From Thermococci archaeon (GTDB lineage: Archaea; Methanobacteriota_B; Thermococci; Thermococcales; Thermococcaceae), in the NCBI GenBank assembly GCA_003663535.1, contig QMUE01000079.1, positions 1 to 6,539 on the forward strand: a stretch of DNA of 6,539 nucleotides. Reading direction: 5' to 3'. The translations under genes and the position numbers were made by a program. Below the pieces are notes generated by a model. The model did not search any database, was not told where the DNA came from, and saw only the letters and a program-made list of their open reading frames with translations. This document shows, piece by piece, positions 1-6,099 of the stretch; within the stretch, counting starts at the first letter, position 1, and each line of letters begins with the position of its first letter.

Positions 1-758
1 TAATCAACAAGGACCTCACTAATTTTAGTTGAAATTTTCCGGTTTATGTGCCTGGAAATTATTCCCTCCCCTCTATTTTTTACAGCTTTTGTTATCAAAA
101 GCTTTCTAGCCTTTTTGATATCCTGAGGAGTGTCAATATCCATCCAGAAAAAGCCATTAACCTCTGTTACTTTTGGTTTTGCCCTTTTTATTATCTCAAC
201 CAATTCAAAACTCTCTTTTTCTTTCGAGATCTCTTCAATTGTTTTAAATATCCGAGGTTCAAAGATGAAAAACCCTGTATCAACTGCATCATACTTTTTA
301 AGTTTCTTCCCAATATCCACAACCCTGTTTTCATTTATTCTTACTTTTGTTGCCTCTTCCTTGTTTATGAACTTTCCTTCTTTATCAACTATGGCGCCTC
401 TCCCCTTCAGAGCTTCTTTTATAAATTCCTCCTCATAAACATGATCACTCATTACTAAAATAAACCTCTCAGATACATATTTTCTAGCTAAATAAAGACT
501 ATAGCCATTGCCTCTTTCAGGATAAGGATTGAGCAACAACGTGTGTTTGAAGTTATTTTTTTCTAAAAACTCCTTTAGTTTTTCCTTATATTTGGGATTT
601 GTAACAATTATAAATTCCTCAATCCCCTCCGTTTCAAGAATTTTCATTGTTCTATAAAGTATCTCTCTTCCTGCTATTTTTATTAATCCTTTAGGTTTTT
701 CTTCTGTTAGAGTTCCCATCCTAGTGCCCAAGCCAGCTGCAAGAATCACGGCTTTCAT
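1..758 (-). CDS. Bifunctional CTP:inositol-1-phosphate cytidylyltransferase / di-myo-inositol-phosphate-phosphate synthase, 5' part (left edge cuts it)
   Basis: Makes CDP-inositol from inositol-1-phosphate and CTP (N-terminal domain), then condenses it with a second inositol phosphate (C-terminal membrane domain) on the way to di-myo-inositol phosphate, a heat-stress solute of hyperthermophiles. 252 codons are visible; known family members run to roughly 430. Seen: nucleotidyltransferase start LAAGLGTRM (residues 6-14), KPKGL (21-25), ERGNGYSL (81-88), probable metal aspartate in SDH (104-106), and WMDIDT (205-210). From about residue 232, [16 protein letters not shown] matches the beginning of the CDP-alcohol phosphotransferase domain; its DG-AR catalytic motif lies beyond the window. 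Three ATGs in a row (764, 761, 758) are possible starts. I chose 758 because homologues begin MKAVILAAG and because the upstream AGGGATGAT then sits as a weak ribosome binding site. Divergent from the M32 carboxypeptidase. Family is secure; the DIPP-synthase half is inferred from about 20 residues. Confidence 0.85.
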   Translation of the reverse strand, partial: MKAVILAAGLGTRMGTLTEEKPKGLIKIAGREILYRTMKILETEGIEEFIIVTNPKYKEKLKEFLEKNNFKHTLLLNPYPERGNGYSLYLARKYVSERFILVMSDHVYEEEFIKEALKGRGAIVDKEGKFINKEEATKVRINENRVVDIGKKLKKYDAVDTGFFIFEPRIFKTIEEISKEKESFELVEIIKRAKPKVTEVNGFFWMDIDTPQDIKKARKLLITKAVKNRGEGIISRHINRKISTKISEVLVD

Positions 759-788
759 CATCATCCCTATTAATATTTTTCAGAATTT

Positions 789-797
789 CTAAAAAGG
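789..797 (-). promoter_or_regulatory. Possible TATA box of the IPCT-DIPPS gene
   Basis: On the minus strand AACC-TTTTTAG lies about 25 bases before the expected transcript start near 767, which would leave a leader of roughly 9 bases before the ATG at 758. The match to archaeal BRE/TATA is only fair, and the call rests on spacing as much as sequence. No regulator operator could be recognised. Confidence 0.3.
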
Positions 798-839
798 TTT
801 GGGCAGTTTCAAGCAAGTTTTTTCCGTTAAGATTCTTAT

Positions 840-857
840 CGAAAAAATTAAAAATTT
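840..857 (+). promoter_or_regulatory. Likely BRE/TATA element of the M32 carboxypeptidase gene
   Basis: CGAAAA followed by an AATTAAAAATTTT tract resembles a purine-rich BRE plus an A/T-rich TATA box. It would place transcription start near 875, just before or at the GGTGA ribosome binding site at 876-880, giving the very short leader usual in Thermococcales. The 128 bp between this gene and the divergent IPCT-DIPPS gene hold no other gene. Confidence 0.4.
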
Positions 858-886
858 TACCTTAGAGTATACAATGGTGAACAAAA

Positions 887-2392
887 ATGCCAGGTACTGT
901 GTTTCAAAACGAAGTTATACTGAAAATCTTGGAACATTACAAAAAGATATGGGCAATAGGTCATGCCCAAAGTGTTTTGGGATGGGACATGGAAGTTAAT
1001 ATGCCCAAAATGGGAATAACAGAAAGAAGTGTAGCCAGAGGGGAACTTTCTGTTTTAAGCCAGAGTCTAACGTTGGATCCAAAGTTTCTTGAGCTGGTTG
1101 AAAAAGCCGCAGCTTTGGAAGATTTAAATGACTACGAAAAAGGTGTCGTAAGGGTTCTTCAAAGAGACATAAAAATCGCAAAAGCTTTCCCTCCAGAGTT
1201 TGTTAGGGAGCTCAGTGAAGTAAGGAGCAAGGCTACAATGGCTTGGACCGAAGCTAAAGAAAAAGATAACTTTAGAAAGTTTGAACCTTGGCTCGACAGG
1301 ATAATCGAACTCTCAAAAAAAGCTGCGGAATACTTAGAGTATGAAGAATATCCATATGATGCTCTCTTAGACCTCTACGAAGAGGGACTTAGAACAAGAT
1401 ATCTTGAACCTATTTTTTCAAAGCTTGAGAAAGACCTGAAACCAATATTGGATAAAATTCTCGAAGAAGGCAAAGTTCCAAAGGAACATCCACTAGAAAC
1501 AGAAAAATATGACACTGAATCAATGAAAGAGATCAACTTGAAGATCCTTGAGCTCTTAGGATATCCATTAGGCGTAAAAGGAAGACTTGATATCTCACCC
1601 CATCCCTTCACAACCGAATTTGGAATCCACGATGTTAGAATAACAACAAGATATGAGGGCTTTGATTTCAGAAGGACTCTCCTCGCAGTAGTTCACGAAT
1701 TTGGACACGCCCTTTATGAGTTACAGATAGACGAAAAGCTCATGTTCTCGCCAATAGCAGGTGGAGTTTCTCTTGGGATCCATGAAAGTCAAAGCAGATT
1801 CTGGGAAAACATAATAGGAAGAAGCAGAGAATTTGTAGAGCTCATTTATCCAATTTTAAAAGAAAAACTGCCTTTCATGAATAAATACTCTGTAGAGGAC
1901 CTCTACACATATTTCAACATGGTAAGGCCAGATTATCTTAGAGTAGAAGCTGATGAAGTCACGTACAACATGCACATTCTCCTTAGATACAAACTCGAAA
2001 AATTGATGGTGAATGAATCTGTAAAGGCCAAAGACCTGCCAGAACTCTGGAACGAGGAAATGGAAAGGCTCCTTGGGATAAGGCCCAAGAACTACAAAGA
2101 AGGAATCCTTCAAGATATACACTGGGCCCATGGCACAGTGGGTTATTTCCCCACATACAGTCTTGGAACATTGCTAGCAACCCAAATCAAAAGTTATATA
2201 TCAAAGGATATGCCTGACTTCTATGAAAAGATAGCAAGAGGAGAATTCGGCCCAATAAGAGAATGGCTCAGGGAGAAGGTACACAAGTATGGAAGCACGT
2301 ATCCACCAAGTGGGCTCTTAGAGAAGAGTTTTGGAGAGGGAATAAACCCAGAGTACTTCGTCAAATACCTAAAAGAGAAATACTTAGATTGA
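887..2392 (+). CDS. Thermostable M32-family metallocarboxypeptidase (carboxypeptidase Taq / PfuCP type)
   Basis: Removes amino acids one at a time from peptide C-termini in the cytoplasm. 501 residues, the usual size of the family (P. furiosus carboxypeptidase is about 499), and strikingly similar to it as I remember that sequence. Seen: HPF (239-241), DVRIT (249-253), zinc-binding HEFGH (His270, Glu271, His274), HESQ with third ligand Glu300 (299-302), VRPDYLRVEAD (346-356), QDIHW (409-413) and GYFPTY (419-424), all diagnostic M32 motifs. No signal peptide or membrane segment. The ATG at 887 is preceded by GGTGA at 876-880 with a 6-base spacer, and the N-terminus VFQNE aligns with the P. furiosus enzyme, so the start is well supported. 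Transcribed divergently from IPCT-DIPPS; its end is 14 bases from the convergent ASCH gene. Probably works with other peptidases in peptide fermentation (inference). Identification is very secure. Confidence 0.97.
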   Translation: MPGTVFQNEVILKILEHYKKIWAIGHAQSVLGWDMEVNMPKMGITERSVARGELSVLSQSLTLDPKFLELVEKAAALEDLNDYEKGVVRVLQRDIKIAKAFPPEFVRELSEVRSKATMAWTEAKEKDNFRKFEPWLDRIIELSKKAAEYLEYEEYPYDALLDLYEEGLRTRYLEPIFSKLEKDLKPILDKILEEGKVPKEHPLETEKYDTESMKEINLKILELLGYPLGVKGRLDISPHPFTTEFGIHDVRITTRYEGFDFRRTLLAVVHEFGHALYELQIDEKLMFSPIAGGVSLGIHESQSRFWENIIGRSREFVELIYPILKEKLPFMNKYSVEDLYTYFNMVRPDYLRVEADEVTYNMHILLRYKLEKLMVNESVKAKDLPELWNEEMERLLGIRPKNYKEGILQDIHWAHGTVGYFPTYSLGTLLATQIKSYISKDMPDFYEKIARGEFGPIREWLREKVHKYGSTYPPSGLLEKSFGEGINPEYFVKYLKEKYLD

Positions 2393-2395
2393 GCC

Positions 2396-2414
2396 TTCTT
2401 TTCTTTTTATTCTT
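2396..2414 (+). terminator. T-rich terminator of the M32 carboxypeptidase gene
   Basis: Immediately after the TGA stop the plus strand reads TTCTTTTCTTTTTATTCTT, with T runs of 2, 4 and 5. Archaeal termination occurs at such T-tracts without a hairpin. The tract fills the 14-base gap between the convergent stops and runs into the last codons of the ASCH gene. Confidence 0.5.
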
Positions 2415-2736
2415 CGAGAATCGGCTCAATTTCAATAGCCACTACACCGTATTTTTTCTCTTCTTCAGTGTAAAACTGACGATAGATCCTCACTCCTTCT
2501 TCAATATTGTGAACTCCTGGCAAAACTCTCTCAATTCCTTCTCTTTCAAGCATCTCCTTAAAGGAAGGATATTTCCTGATAGATTTAACTCTCACCTTCA
2601 ACTTCCCCTCAAAAACTATCGCATCTCCAGGATTTATCTGTCTTCGCTTTTCATCGTAAAGCCTCCCCTCGACCTTCTTTTTTCCATCTCTGATTAGGTC
2701 TAAATACTCTTCTTTAAGGCCCATTTGCCACTCCAT
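2407..2736 (-). CDS. Small ASCH-domain protein
   Basis: A 109-residue, single-domain ASCH (ASC-1 homology) protein. The fold is a PUA-like beta barrel thought to bind RNA; some bacterial members instead hydrolyse N4-acetylcytidine. The sequence shows the hallmark G-x-K-x-x-E-x-R motif as GKKKVEGR (Gly18, Lys20, Glu23, Arg25) and the following motif INPGDAIVF near residues 34-42. Homologous small proteins of P. furiosus have been solved structurally, but their role is unsettled, so no substrate is claimed. The start is ATG 2736: GGTGG at 2746-2742 sits 5 bases before it, whereas the upstream in-frame GTG at 2745 lies inside that ribosome binding site. It follows the flavoprotein gene by 10 bases and is probably its cotranscribed second gene. 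No functional link between the two is evident. Confidence 0.88.
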   Translation of the reverse strand: MEWQMGLKEEYLDLIRDGKKKVEGRLYDEKRRQINPGDAIVFEGKLKVRVKSIRKYPSFKEMLEREGIERVLPGVHNIEEGVRIYRQFYTEEEKKYGVVAIEIEPILEE

Positions 2737-2741
2737 GAAAG

Positions 2742-2746
2742 CCACC
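2742..2746 (-). promoter_or_regulatory. Ribosome binding site that decides the ASCH gene start
   Basis: GGTGG on the minus strand follows directly on the TAA of the upstream flavoprotein gene and precedes ATG 2736 by 5 bases. The GTG inside it would add three residues but would leave no ribosome binding site. Confidence 0.7.
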
Positions 2747-3862
2747 TTACAGAAAGTATCTTAAAAGCATTGGAAAGACTTTCAAACCTCTGGCAAGGAG
2801 CTTGGGATTTTTCACAATAGCAGTTATGGTCTTTTTATGATCATCAAAGTCGGCATATGTTTCAATAACGTTTTTGGCCTCATCACTGGAAAATATCTCA
2901 AAGAATTTTTCAATCTGATCCTGATTGAGAGCTTTGAAAAGTCGCCTAATTCTAAGGCCAAAGGAAATTTGTTTCTTTATATCCTTGCAGAGATCTTCAT
3001 ACCTTTTTAGGTTTCCTCTTCTAATTGAGTATCTAAGAGCATGAGAGCAAAGCATTCCGTAAACAATTCCTCCTGCAGTTAAGGGCTTTATTTGAAGTGC
3101 TGCATCTCCCACCAGTGCAACATTTCCCTTTACCCAAGGTTTTCTAAAACCCAGACCTACATTGCCTGCTTTTATCTCCACAATATTGGTTTCTTTAAGA
3201 AGTTTAAGTTTCACAAATCGAAAGAGGCTGTCATATGTTCCAAAGGTCCCCAATCTAGCGTTGAAGTTGTCTATAGGAGCCAGCCACATGAAGAATTCAT
3301 TATTGAGCTCTTTGTTCACCCATATTTCCACAAAATCCGTTCTATTGAAATCTCCAACAACTTCGACGTCGTATCCACTTAAAAACTCAGCATCAGTTCT
3401 CGCTCCAATCTCTTGAGCCACCTTGCTATTTACTCCATCAGCCCCCACGTAGAAATCGGCCTCAATTTCAAACTTTTCATTGAACCTTTGGACAATGGCC
3501 TTTCTATTTTTGAATCCTAAAAATCTAGTCCCCATATAATATTCTGCACCATGCCTAATAGCATTTTCCGCAAGTTTTCGTTCTAATAACTTTCTATCTA
3601 CCACATATGCTTGAGGAGTTGGCCGTTCTATCTCAAAGCTCTGTATTCTTGAATAAAAAATTGCTCCTCTTAATTTGTTGATAATAGCTTCTTTAGGGAG
3701 ATTGAGCTTTTCATAGTTCTCTGCTCCCATAATTCCAGTACAAGCTTTTCCTCCAAAAGAATTCTTTGCCTCTACAACCACAACTTTGAACTCGCCTGTA
3801 AGAAGATTCGCTAGATAATTGCCCACAGGGCCTCCACCAATTATTGCAACATCATATTTCAT
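2747..3862 (-). CDS. FAD-dependent oxidoreductase of the geranylgeranyl reductase family
   Basis: 371 residues. The family uses FAD to reduce isoprenoid double bonds; the archaeal representative saturates the geranylgeranyl chains of membrane lipids. Seen: N-terminal Rossmann motif VAIIGGGPVG (5-14) with acidic Glu31 ending the second strand, a conserved-position cysteine in GGKACTG (Cys41), GADGVNS (140-146), and the second FAD motif VGDAALQIKPLTAGG (251-265) with Asp253. FFMWLAPI (190-197) occupies the place of the family's Y-x-W-x-F-P substrate motif but is altered. A basic, hydrophobic C-terminus (FPMLLRYFL) may touch the membrane. Archaea often carry several paralogues, so whether this is the lipid-saturating enzyme is not certain. 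The start is ATG 3862, 5 bases after GGTGA at 3872-3868; an upstream in-frame TTG (3874) would overlap that site. First gene of a two-gene operon with the ASCH protein. Confidence 0.85.
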   Translation of the reverse strand: MKYDVAIIGGGPVGNYLANLLTGEFKVVVVEAKNSFGGKACTGIMGAENYEKLNLPKEAIINKLRGAIFYSRIQSFEIERPTPQAYVVDRKLLERKLAENAIRHGAEYYMGTRFLGFKNRKAIVQRFNEKFEIEADFYVGADGVNSKVAQEIGARTDAEFLSGYDVEVVGDFNRTDFVEIWVNKELNNEFFMWLAPIDNFNARLGTFGTYDSLFRFVKLKLLKETNIVEIKAGNVGLGFRKPWVKGNVALVGDAALQIKPLTAGGIVYGMLCSHALRYSIRRGNLKRYEDLCKDIKKQISFGLRIRRLFKALNQDQIEKFFEIFSSDEAKNVIETYADFDDHKKTITAIVKNPKLLARGLKVFPMLLRYFL

Positions 3863-3867
3863 GAGCT

Positions 3868-3872
3868 TCACC
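3868..3872 (-). promoter_or_regulatory. Ribosome binding site that decides the flavoprotein start
   Basis: GGTGA on the minus strand, followed by the 5-base spacer AGCTC and ATG 3862. The alternative TTG and GTG codons upstream (3874, 3871) overlap the motif, and the protein from 3862 begins MKYDVAIIGGG as flavoproteins of this fold normally do. Confidence 0.75.
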
Positions 3873-3885
3873 AAGGAAGTGTAAG

Positions 3886-3893
3886 TTTTAAAT
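3886..3893 (+). promoter_or_regulatory. Likely TATA box of the pyroglutamyl peptidase gene
   Basis: TTTTAAAT lies about 25 bases before an expected transcript start near 3914, giving a leader of about 12 bases that just includes the GGTGAT at 3916-3921. The A/T-rich AATTAAAC a few bases on is an alternative and would make the gene nearly leaderless. Confidence 0.4.
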
Positions 3894-3895
3894 CC

Positions 3896-3903
3896 TAATT
3901 AAA
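3896..3903 (-). promoter_or_regulatory. Likely TATA box of the flavoprotein-ASCH operon
   Basis: On the minus strand TTTAATTA lies about 25 bases before an expected start near 3875, leaving a leader of about 13 bases that contains GGTGA at 3872-3868. It lies between the pcp TATA box and the pcp start, so the two promoters interleave. Confidence 0.35.
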
Positions 3904-3915
3904 CTTTTAGTTTTT

Positions 3916-3921
3916 GGTGAT
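3916..3921 (+). promoter_or_regulatory. Ribosome binding site that decides the pyroglutamyl peptidase start
   Basis: GGTGAT followed by GCAT and then GTG 3926. Three earlier in-frame candidates (TTG 3914, GTG 3917, ATG 3920) overlap the motif itself. Confidence 0.7.
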
Positions 3922-3925
3922 GCAT

Positions 3926-4528
3926 GTGAAAGTTTTAGTTACAGGGTTTGAACCTTTTGGGGAAGAAAAAATAAACCCTTCTTGGGAAGCTGTTAAAACT
4001 CTCCCAAAAGAGATTAACGGGGCCGAGATTATCAAAAAGAAGCTTCCAGTATCATTCAAGGCCATCAAAAAGAAACTACCAAAAATTATCGATGAATTCA
4101 TGCCCGAGGTGATAATTTTAACTGGGCAAGCTGGAGGTAGAGTGAATATTAGTGCTGAGAGAGTCGCCATAAATGTAATGGACTCAAAAAAAGAAGATAA
4201 TGACGGATATAAACCAGAAGATGAACCAATTTTTGAAAATGCTCCTGCAGCATACTTTTCCACTCTACCGATAAGAAGGATCGTAAATGCGCTCAAACAC
4301 AACAAGATTCCTGCTACAATCTCAAATACTGCTGGAACTTATGTGTGCAACACAGCGATGTATGTTGCTCTACATTACACAACATTAAATGGATTAAACG
4401 CCAAAACAGGCTTTATTCACGTACCATACATTCCTGAACAAGTGTTGGAAAAAACACAACCCTCTATGAGCCTCGAAAGGATAGAAAAAGCAATAGAAAT
4501 AGCAATAAAAGAAAGTATAAAAAGCTAA
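3926..4528 (+). CDS. pcp: Pyroglutamyl-peptidase I (pyrrolidone-carboxylate peptidase), with altered pocket loop
   Basis: Cysteine peptidase (family C15) that removes an N-terminal pyroglutamate from peptides in the cytoplasm. 200 residues against about 208 in P. furiosus. The triad is intact: Glu78 in AERVAIN, Cys141 in GTYVCN, His165 in [17 protein letters not shown] (7-12) supplies Phe8 and Phe11, which line the ring-binding pocket. Odd feature: where most members read ARIPDN-G, this protein has SKKEDNDG (87-94), so the pocket isoleucine (Ile92 in the B. amyloliquefaciens enzyme) aligns with Lys89. NPSWEAVK and GQAGGR resemble Bacillus enzymes more than the P. furiosus or T. litoralis proteins I recall. 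GTG 3926 is chosen over TTG 3914, GTG 3917 and ATG 3920 because GGTGAT precedes it properly and homologues start at [14 protein letters not shown] 3920 would add only two residues. Divergent from the flavoprotein, convergent and overlapping with proS. Confidence 0.92.
   Translation: MKVLVTGFEPFGEEKINPSWEAVKTLPKEINGAEIIKKKLPVSFKAIKKKLPKIIDEFMPEVIILTGQAGGRVNISAERVAINVMDSKKEDNDGYKPEDEPIFENAPAAYFSTLPIRRIVNALKHNKIPATISNTAGTYVCNTAMYVALHYTTLNGLNAKTGFIHVPYIPEQVLEKTQPSMSLERIEKAIEIAIKESIKS
4502..4524 (-). terminator. Possible T-tract terminator of proS, inside the pcp 3' end
   Basis: Directly after the proS TAG the minus strand carries runs of five, three and four T's within 23 bases. These are the complement of the lysine- and isoleucine-rich C-terminus of pcp. 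Such tracts serve as terminators in archaea. Confidence 0.4.
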
Positions 4529-5991
4529 TAGGTTCTTGCAAATCTTGCTACATACTTTGCATTTTTTCCACAGTTAGCACATTTCTTTCCTTCGATTTTT
4601 GCCATTTCTTCAGGGTATGGAGTTCCCAACATACTGGCATCAAGTATTTCTTCCATTTCTACACCACAGCCTTCTTCACCACACCATGGTAATTCCACTA
4701 CGCCTCTTCTGTCTTCAAAAAGCTTTTTGGCTTCTTCCAATGTATCTACTCTCTTTATGTGGGTCTCTAAGAATTCCCTTGCCCTATTGTAGAGATTCTC
4801 TATGATTGCATCAAGGGTCTTCCTAGCCTCTTCAATGATGTTCTCTCTCTTCACTGCGAACTTTTCAAACGTGTCTCTTCTAGCAAATACTGCTTGGTTT
4901 TCTTCGACATCTCTTGGACCAACTTCGATTCTTAGTGGTACTCCCTTGATTTCCCAATCGTAGAACTTTCTTCCGGGTCTTACATCCTCCCTATCATCGA
5001 CATAAACTCTTACGCCTGCAGTTTTGAGTTCTTCTGCTATTTCTTTAGCATATGCATTTACATCATAGGGTGACTCTTTCATTGGAATTGGAATTACCAC
5101 TACCTGTACAGGAGCTATGGTTGGAGGCAATACAAGACCGCTGTCGTCTCCATGAACTCCCATAATGGCAGCCACAAGTCTCTCACTCATGCCAAATGTT
5201 GTTTGATGGACATATTCATGTGTCCCTTCCTCTGTCTCATATGTAATCCCATAGGCCTTAGCAAAATTCTGTTTGTAATGGTGCATAGTACCAATTTGCA
5301 GGGTTCTTCCATCTGGCATTATAACTTCAGCCCCAAGTGAATAAAACGCACCGGGGAACTTATCCCAGTCAGGCCGCTTTGAAACTATGTATGGCAGGGC
5401 AAGGTTCTTGGCAAGATTATCAAATATTTCTAGGTCTTCTCTTATTTGTCTCTCAGCATCCTCAAAGCTATCATGTGCAGTGTGAGATTCGAAGAATCTA
5501 CTTATTTCCCTAACTCTGATTAAAGGCCTAGTGTGTTTTGTTTCATAACGATACACATTAACTATCTGGTATATTTTAAATGGGAGATCAGCATGGGACC
5601 TAATCCATAAATTAAACATGGGATACATGGCGGTTTCGCTTGTGGGTCTTAGAATTAGTTTTACATCAAGAGATCTTTCACCAGCATGAGTGACCCATAA
5701 AACTTCTCCGTGAAAACCCGCTATATGTTCAGCTTCTCTTTCAAATTCAGTTTCAGGGATTAGTGCTGGGAATAAAACTTCATTGTGCCCAGTTCTCACC
5801 ATTTCTACATGGATTAAGTTTTCTATGTTCCTCATAATCTTAAGGCCATAGGGTAGCCATACATTCATTCCCTTCACTGGATATCTCTTATCTTGAATCT
5901 CTGCAAGTTCTATCATTTCATTGTACCATTCACTAAACTCGTTCATCCATCTTTCTCGTTTTACCTCTGTTACTCTGTTAACATTTTCCAT
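4525..5991 (-). CDS. proS: Prolyl-tRNA synthetase, archaeal/eukaryal type
   Basis: Charges tRNA-Pro with proline in the cytoplasm; class IIa synthetase. 488 residues, normal for the archaeal form, which lacks the bacterial editing insertion. Seen: RPTSET (115-120), motif 2 around [16 protein letters not shown] (148-163), FFESHTAH (166-173), motif 3 GMSER (267-271) followed by [13 protein letters not shown] (278-290), an anticodon-binding domain at about 293-395, and a C-terminal zinc domain with Cys437, Cys442, Cys471 and Cys474. It ends in ARTY; a C-terminal tyrosine is typical of this type. Start ATG 5991 is preceded by GGTGGTGAT at 6003-5995; the upstream in-frame ATG 6006 lies before that motif and would lack one. 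Monocistronic by context: divergent from the dehydrogenase, convergent with pcp. Its TAG overlaps the pcp TAA. Very secure. Confidence 0.98.
   Translation of the reverse strand: MENVNRVTEVKRERWMNEFSEWYNEMIELAEIQDKRYPVKGMNVWLPYGLKIMRNIENLIHVEMVRTGHNEVLFPALIPETEFEREAEHIAGFHGEVLWVTHAGERSLDVKLILRPTSETAMYPMFNLWIRSHADLPFKIYQIVNVYRYETKHTRPLIRVREISRFFESHTAHDSFEDAERQIREDLEIFDNLAKNLALPYIVSKRPDWDKFPGAFYSLGAEVIMPDGRTLQIGTMHHYKQNFAKAYGITYETEEGTHEYVHQTTFGMSERLVAAIMGVHGDDSGLVLPPTIAPVQVVVIPIPMKESPYDVNAYAKEIAEELKTAGVRVYVDDREDVRPGRKFYDWEIKGVPLRIEVGPRDVEENQAVFARRDTFEKFAVKRENIIEEARKTLDAIIENLYNRAREFLETHIKRVDTLEEAKKLFEDRRGVVELPWCGEEGCGVEMEEILDASMLGTPYPEEMAKIEGKKCANCGKNAKYVARFARTY
4562..4567 (+). terminator. Possible T-run terminator of pcp, inside proS
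   Basis: A run of six T's on the plus strand about 35 bases past the pcp stop. It lies in the complement of the proS zinc-domain codons and is the first T run of that length downstream of pcp. Weak evidence. Confidence 0.25.
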
Positions 5992-5994
5992 AAA

Positions 5995-6003
5995 ATCACC
6001 ACC
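5995..6003 (-). promoter_or_regulatory. Ribosome binding site that decides the proS start
   Basis: GGTGGTGAT on the minus strand, ending three bases before ATG 5991; counted from GGTGA the spacer is four T's. It argues against ATG 6006, which would place the motif inside the coding region. Confidence 0.75.
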
Positions 6004-6023
6004 CATCCATTAAAAACCCCCAA

Positions 6024-6040
6024 TATTTTTTAATCTTTCG
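6024..6040 (-). promoter_or_regulatory. Likely BRE/TATA element of proS
   Basis: Minus strand CGAAAG followed by ATTAAAAAATA, a good match to the BRE plus TATA arrangement of Thermococcales. Predicted transcript start is near 6005, giving a leader of about 14 bases. That start also leaves ATG 6006 outside the transcript. Confidence 0.5.
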
Positions 6041-6051
6041 CAAATAAAATT

Positions 6052-6066
6052 GGGAAGATTTATTAA
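6052..6066 (+). promoter_or_regulatory. Likely BRE/TATA element of the hydroxyacid dehydrogenase gene
   Basis: GGGAAGA followed by TTTATTAA (6059-6066). Expected transcript start is near 6086, just before the GGTGA at 6090-6094. It is back to back with the proS promoter inside a 108-bp divergent spacer. Confidence 0.45.
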
Positions 6067-6099
6067 CATGTTTCGATAAGGATCTTAAAGGTGAAGTTT

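Noticed and set aside
48..458. Plus-strand open frames of 136 and 102 codons in the first 460 bases
   Set aside because: They are antisense to the nucleotidyltransferase gene, whose motifs are clear. The translations are rich in Phe, Ser and Leu with no recognisable domain, as expected of complementary-strand shadows.
759..886. A/T-rich inverted-repeat-like tract (around 841-860) as a regulator site
   Set aside because: The symmetry is imperfect and made only of A and T runs. It is better explained as the TATA region of the carboxypeptidase gene.
799..999. Plus-strand 66-codon frame overlapping the start of the carboxypeptidase, ending in Cys-x-x-Cys-like residues
   Set aside because: Most of it is the carboxypeptidase N-terminal coding region read in another frame. 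The cysteine pair comes from the codons for GHAQSVLGW and is not a zinc finger.
2263..2697. Plus-strand 144-codon frame spanning the end of the carboxypeptidase and the ASCH gene
   Set aside because: It runs out of frame through one real gene and antisense through another, with low-complexity Phe/Ser-rich sequence and no ribosome binding site.
4191..4197. A run of seven A's in pcp as a possible frameshift or slippage site
   Set aside because: The frame is continuous, with conserved residues before and after and the same loop length as relatives, so no indel is needed.
3907..4305. Minus-strand 132-codon frame opposite pcp
   Set aside because: It looks like a Ser/Phe/Leu-rich hydrophobic protein but is exactly antisense to the catalytic region of pcp and has no start signal. 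It is a shadow frame.
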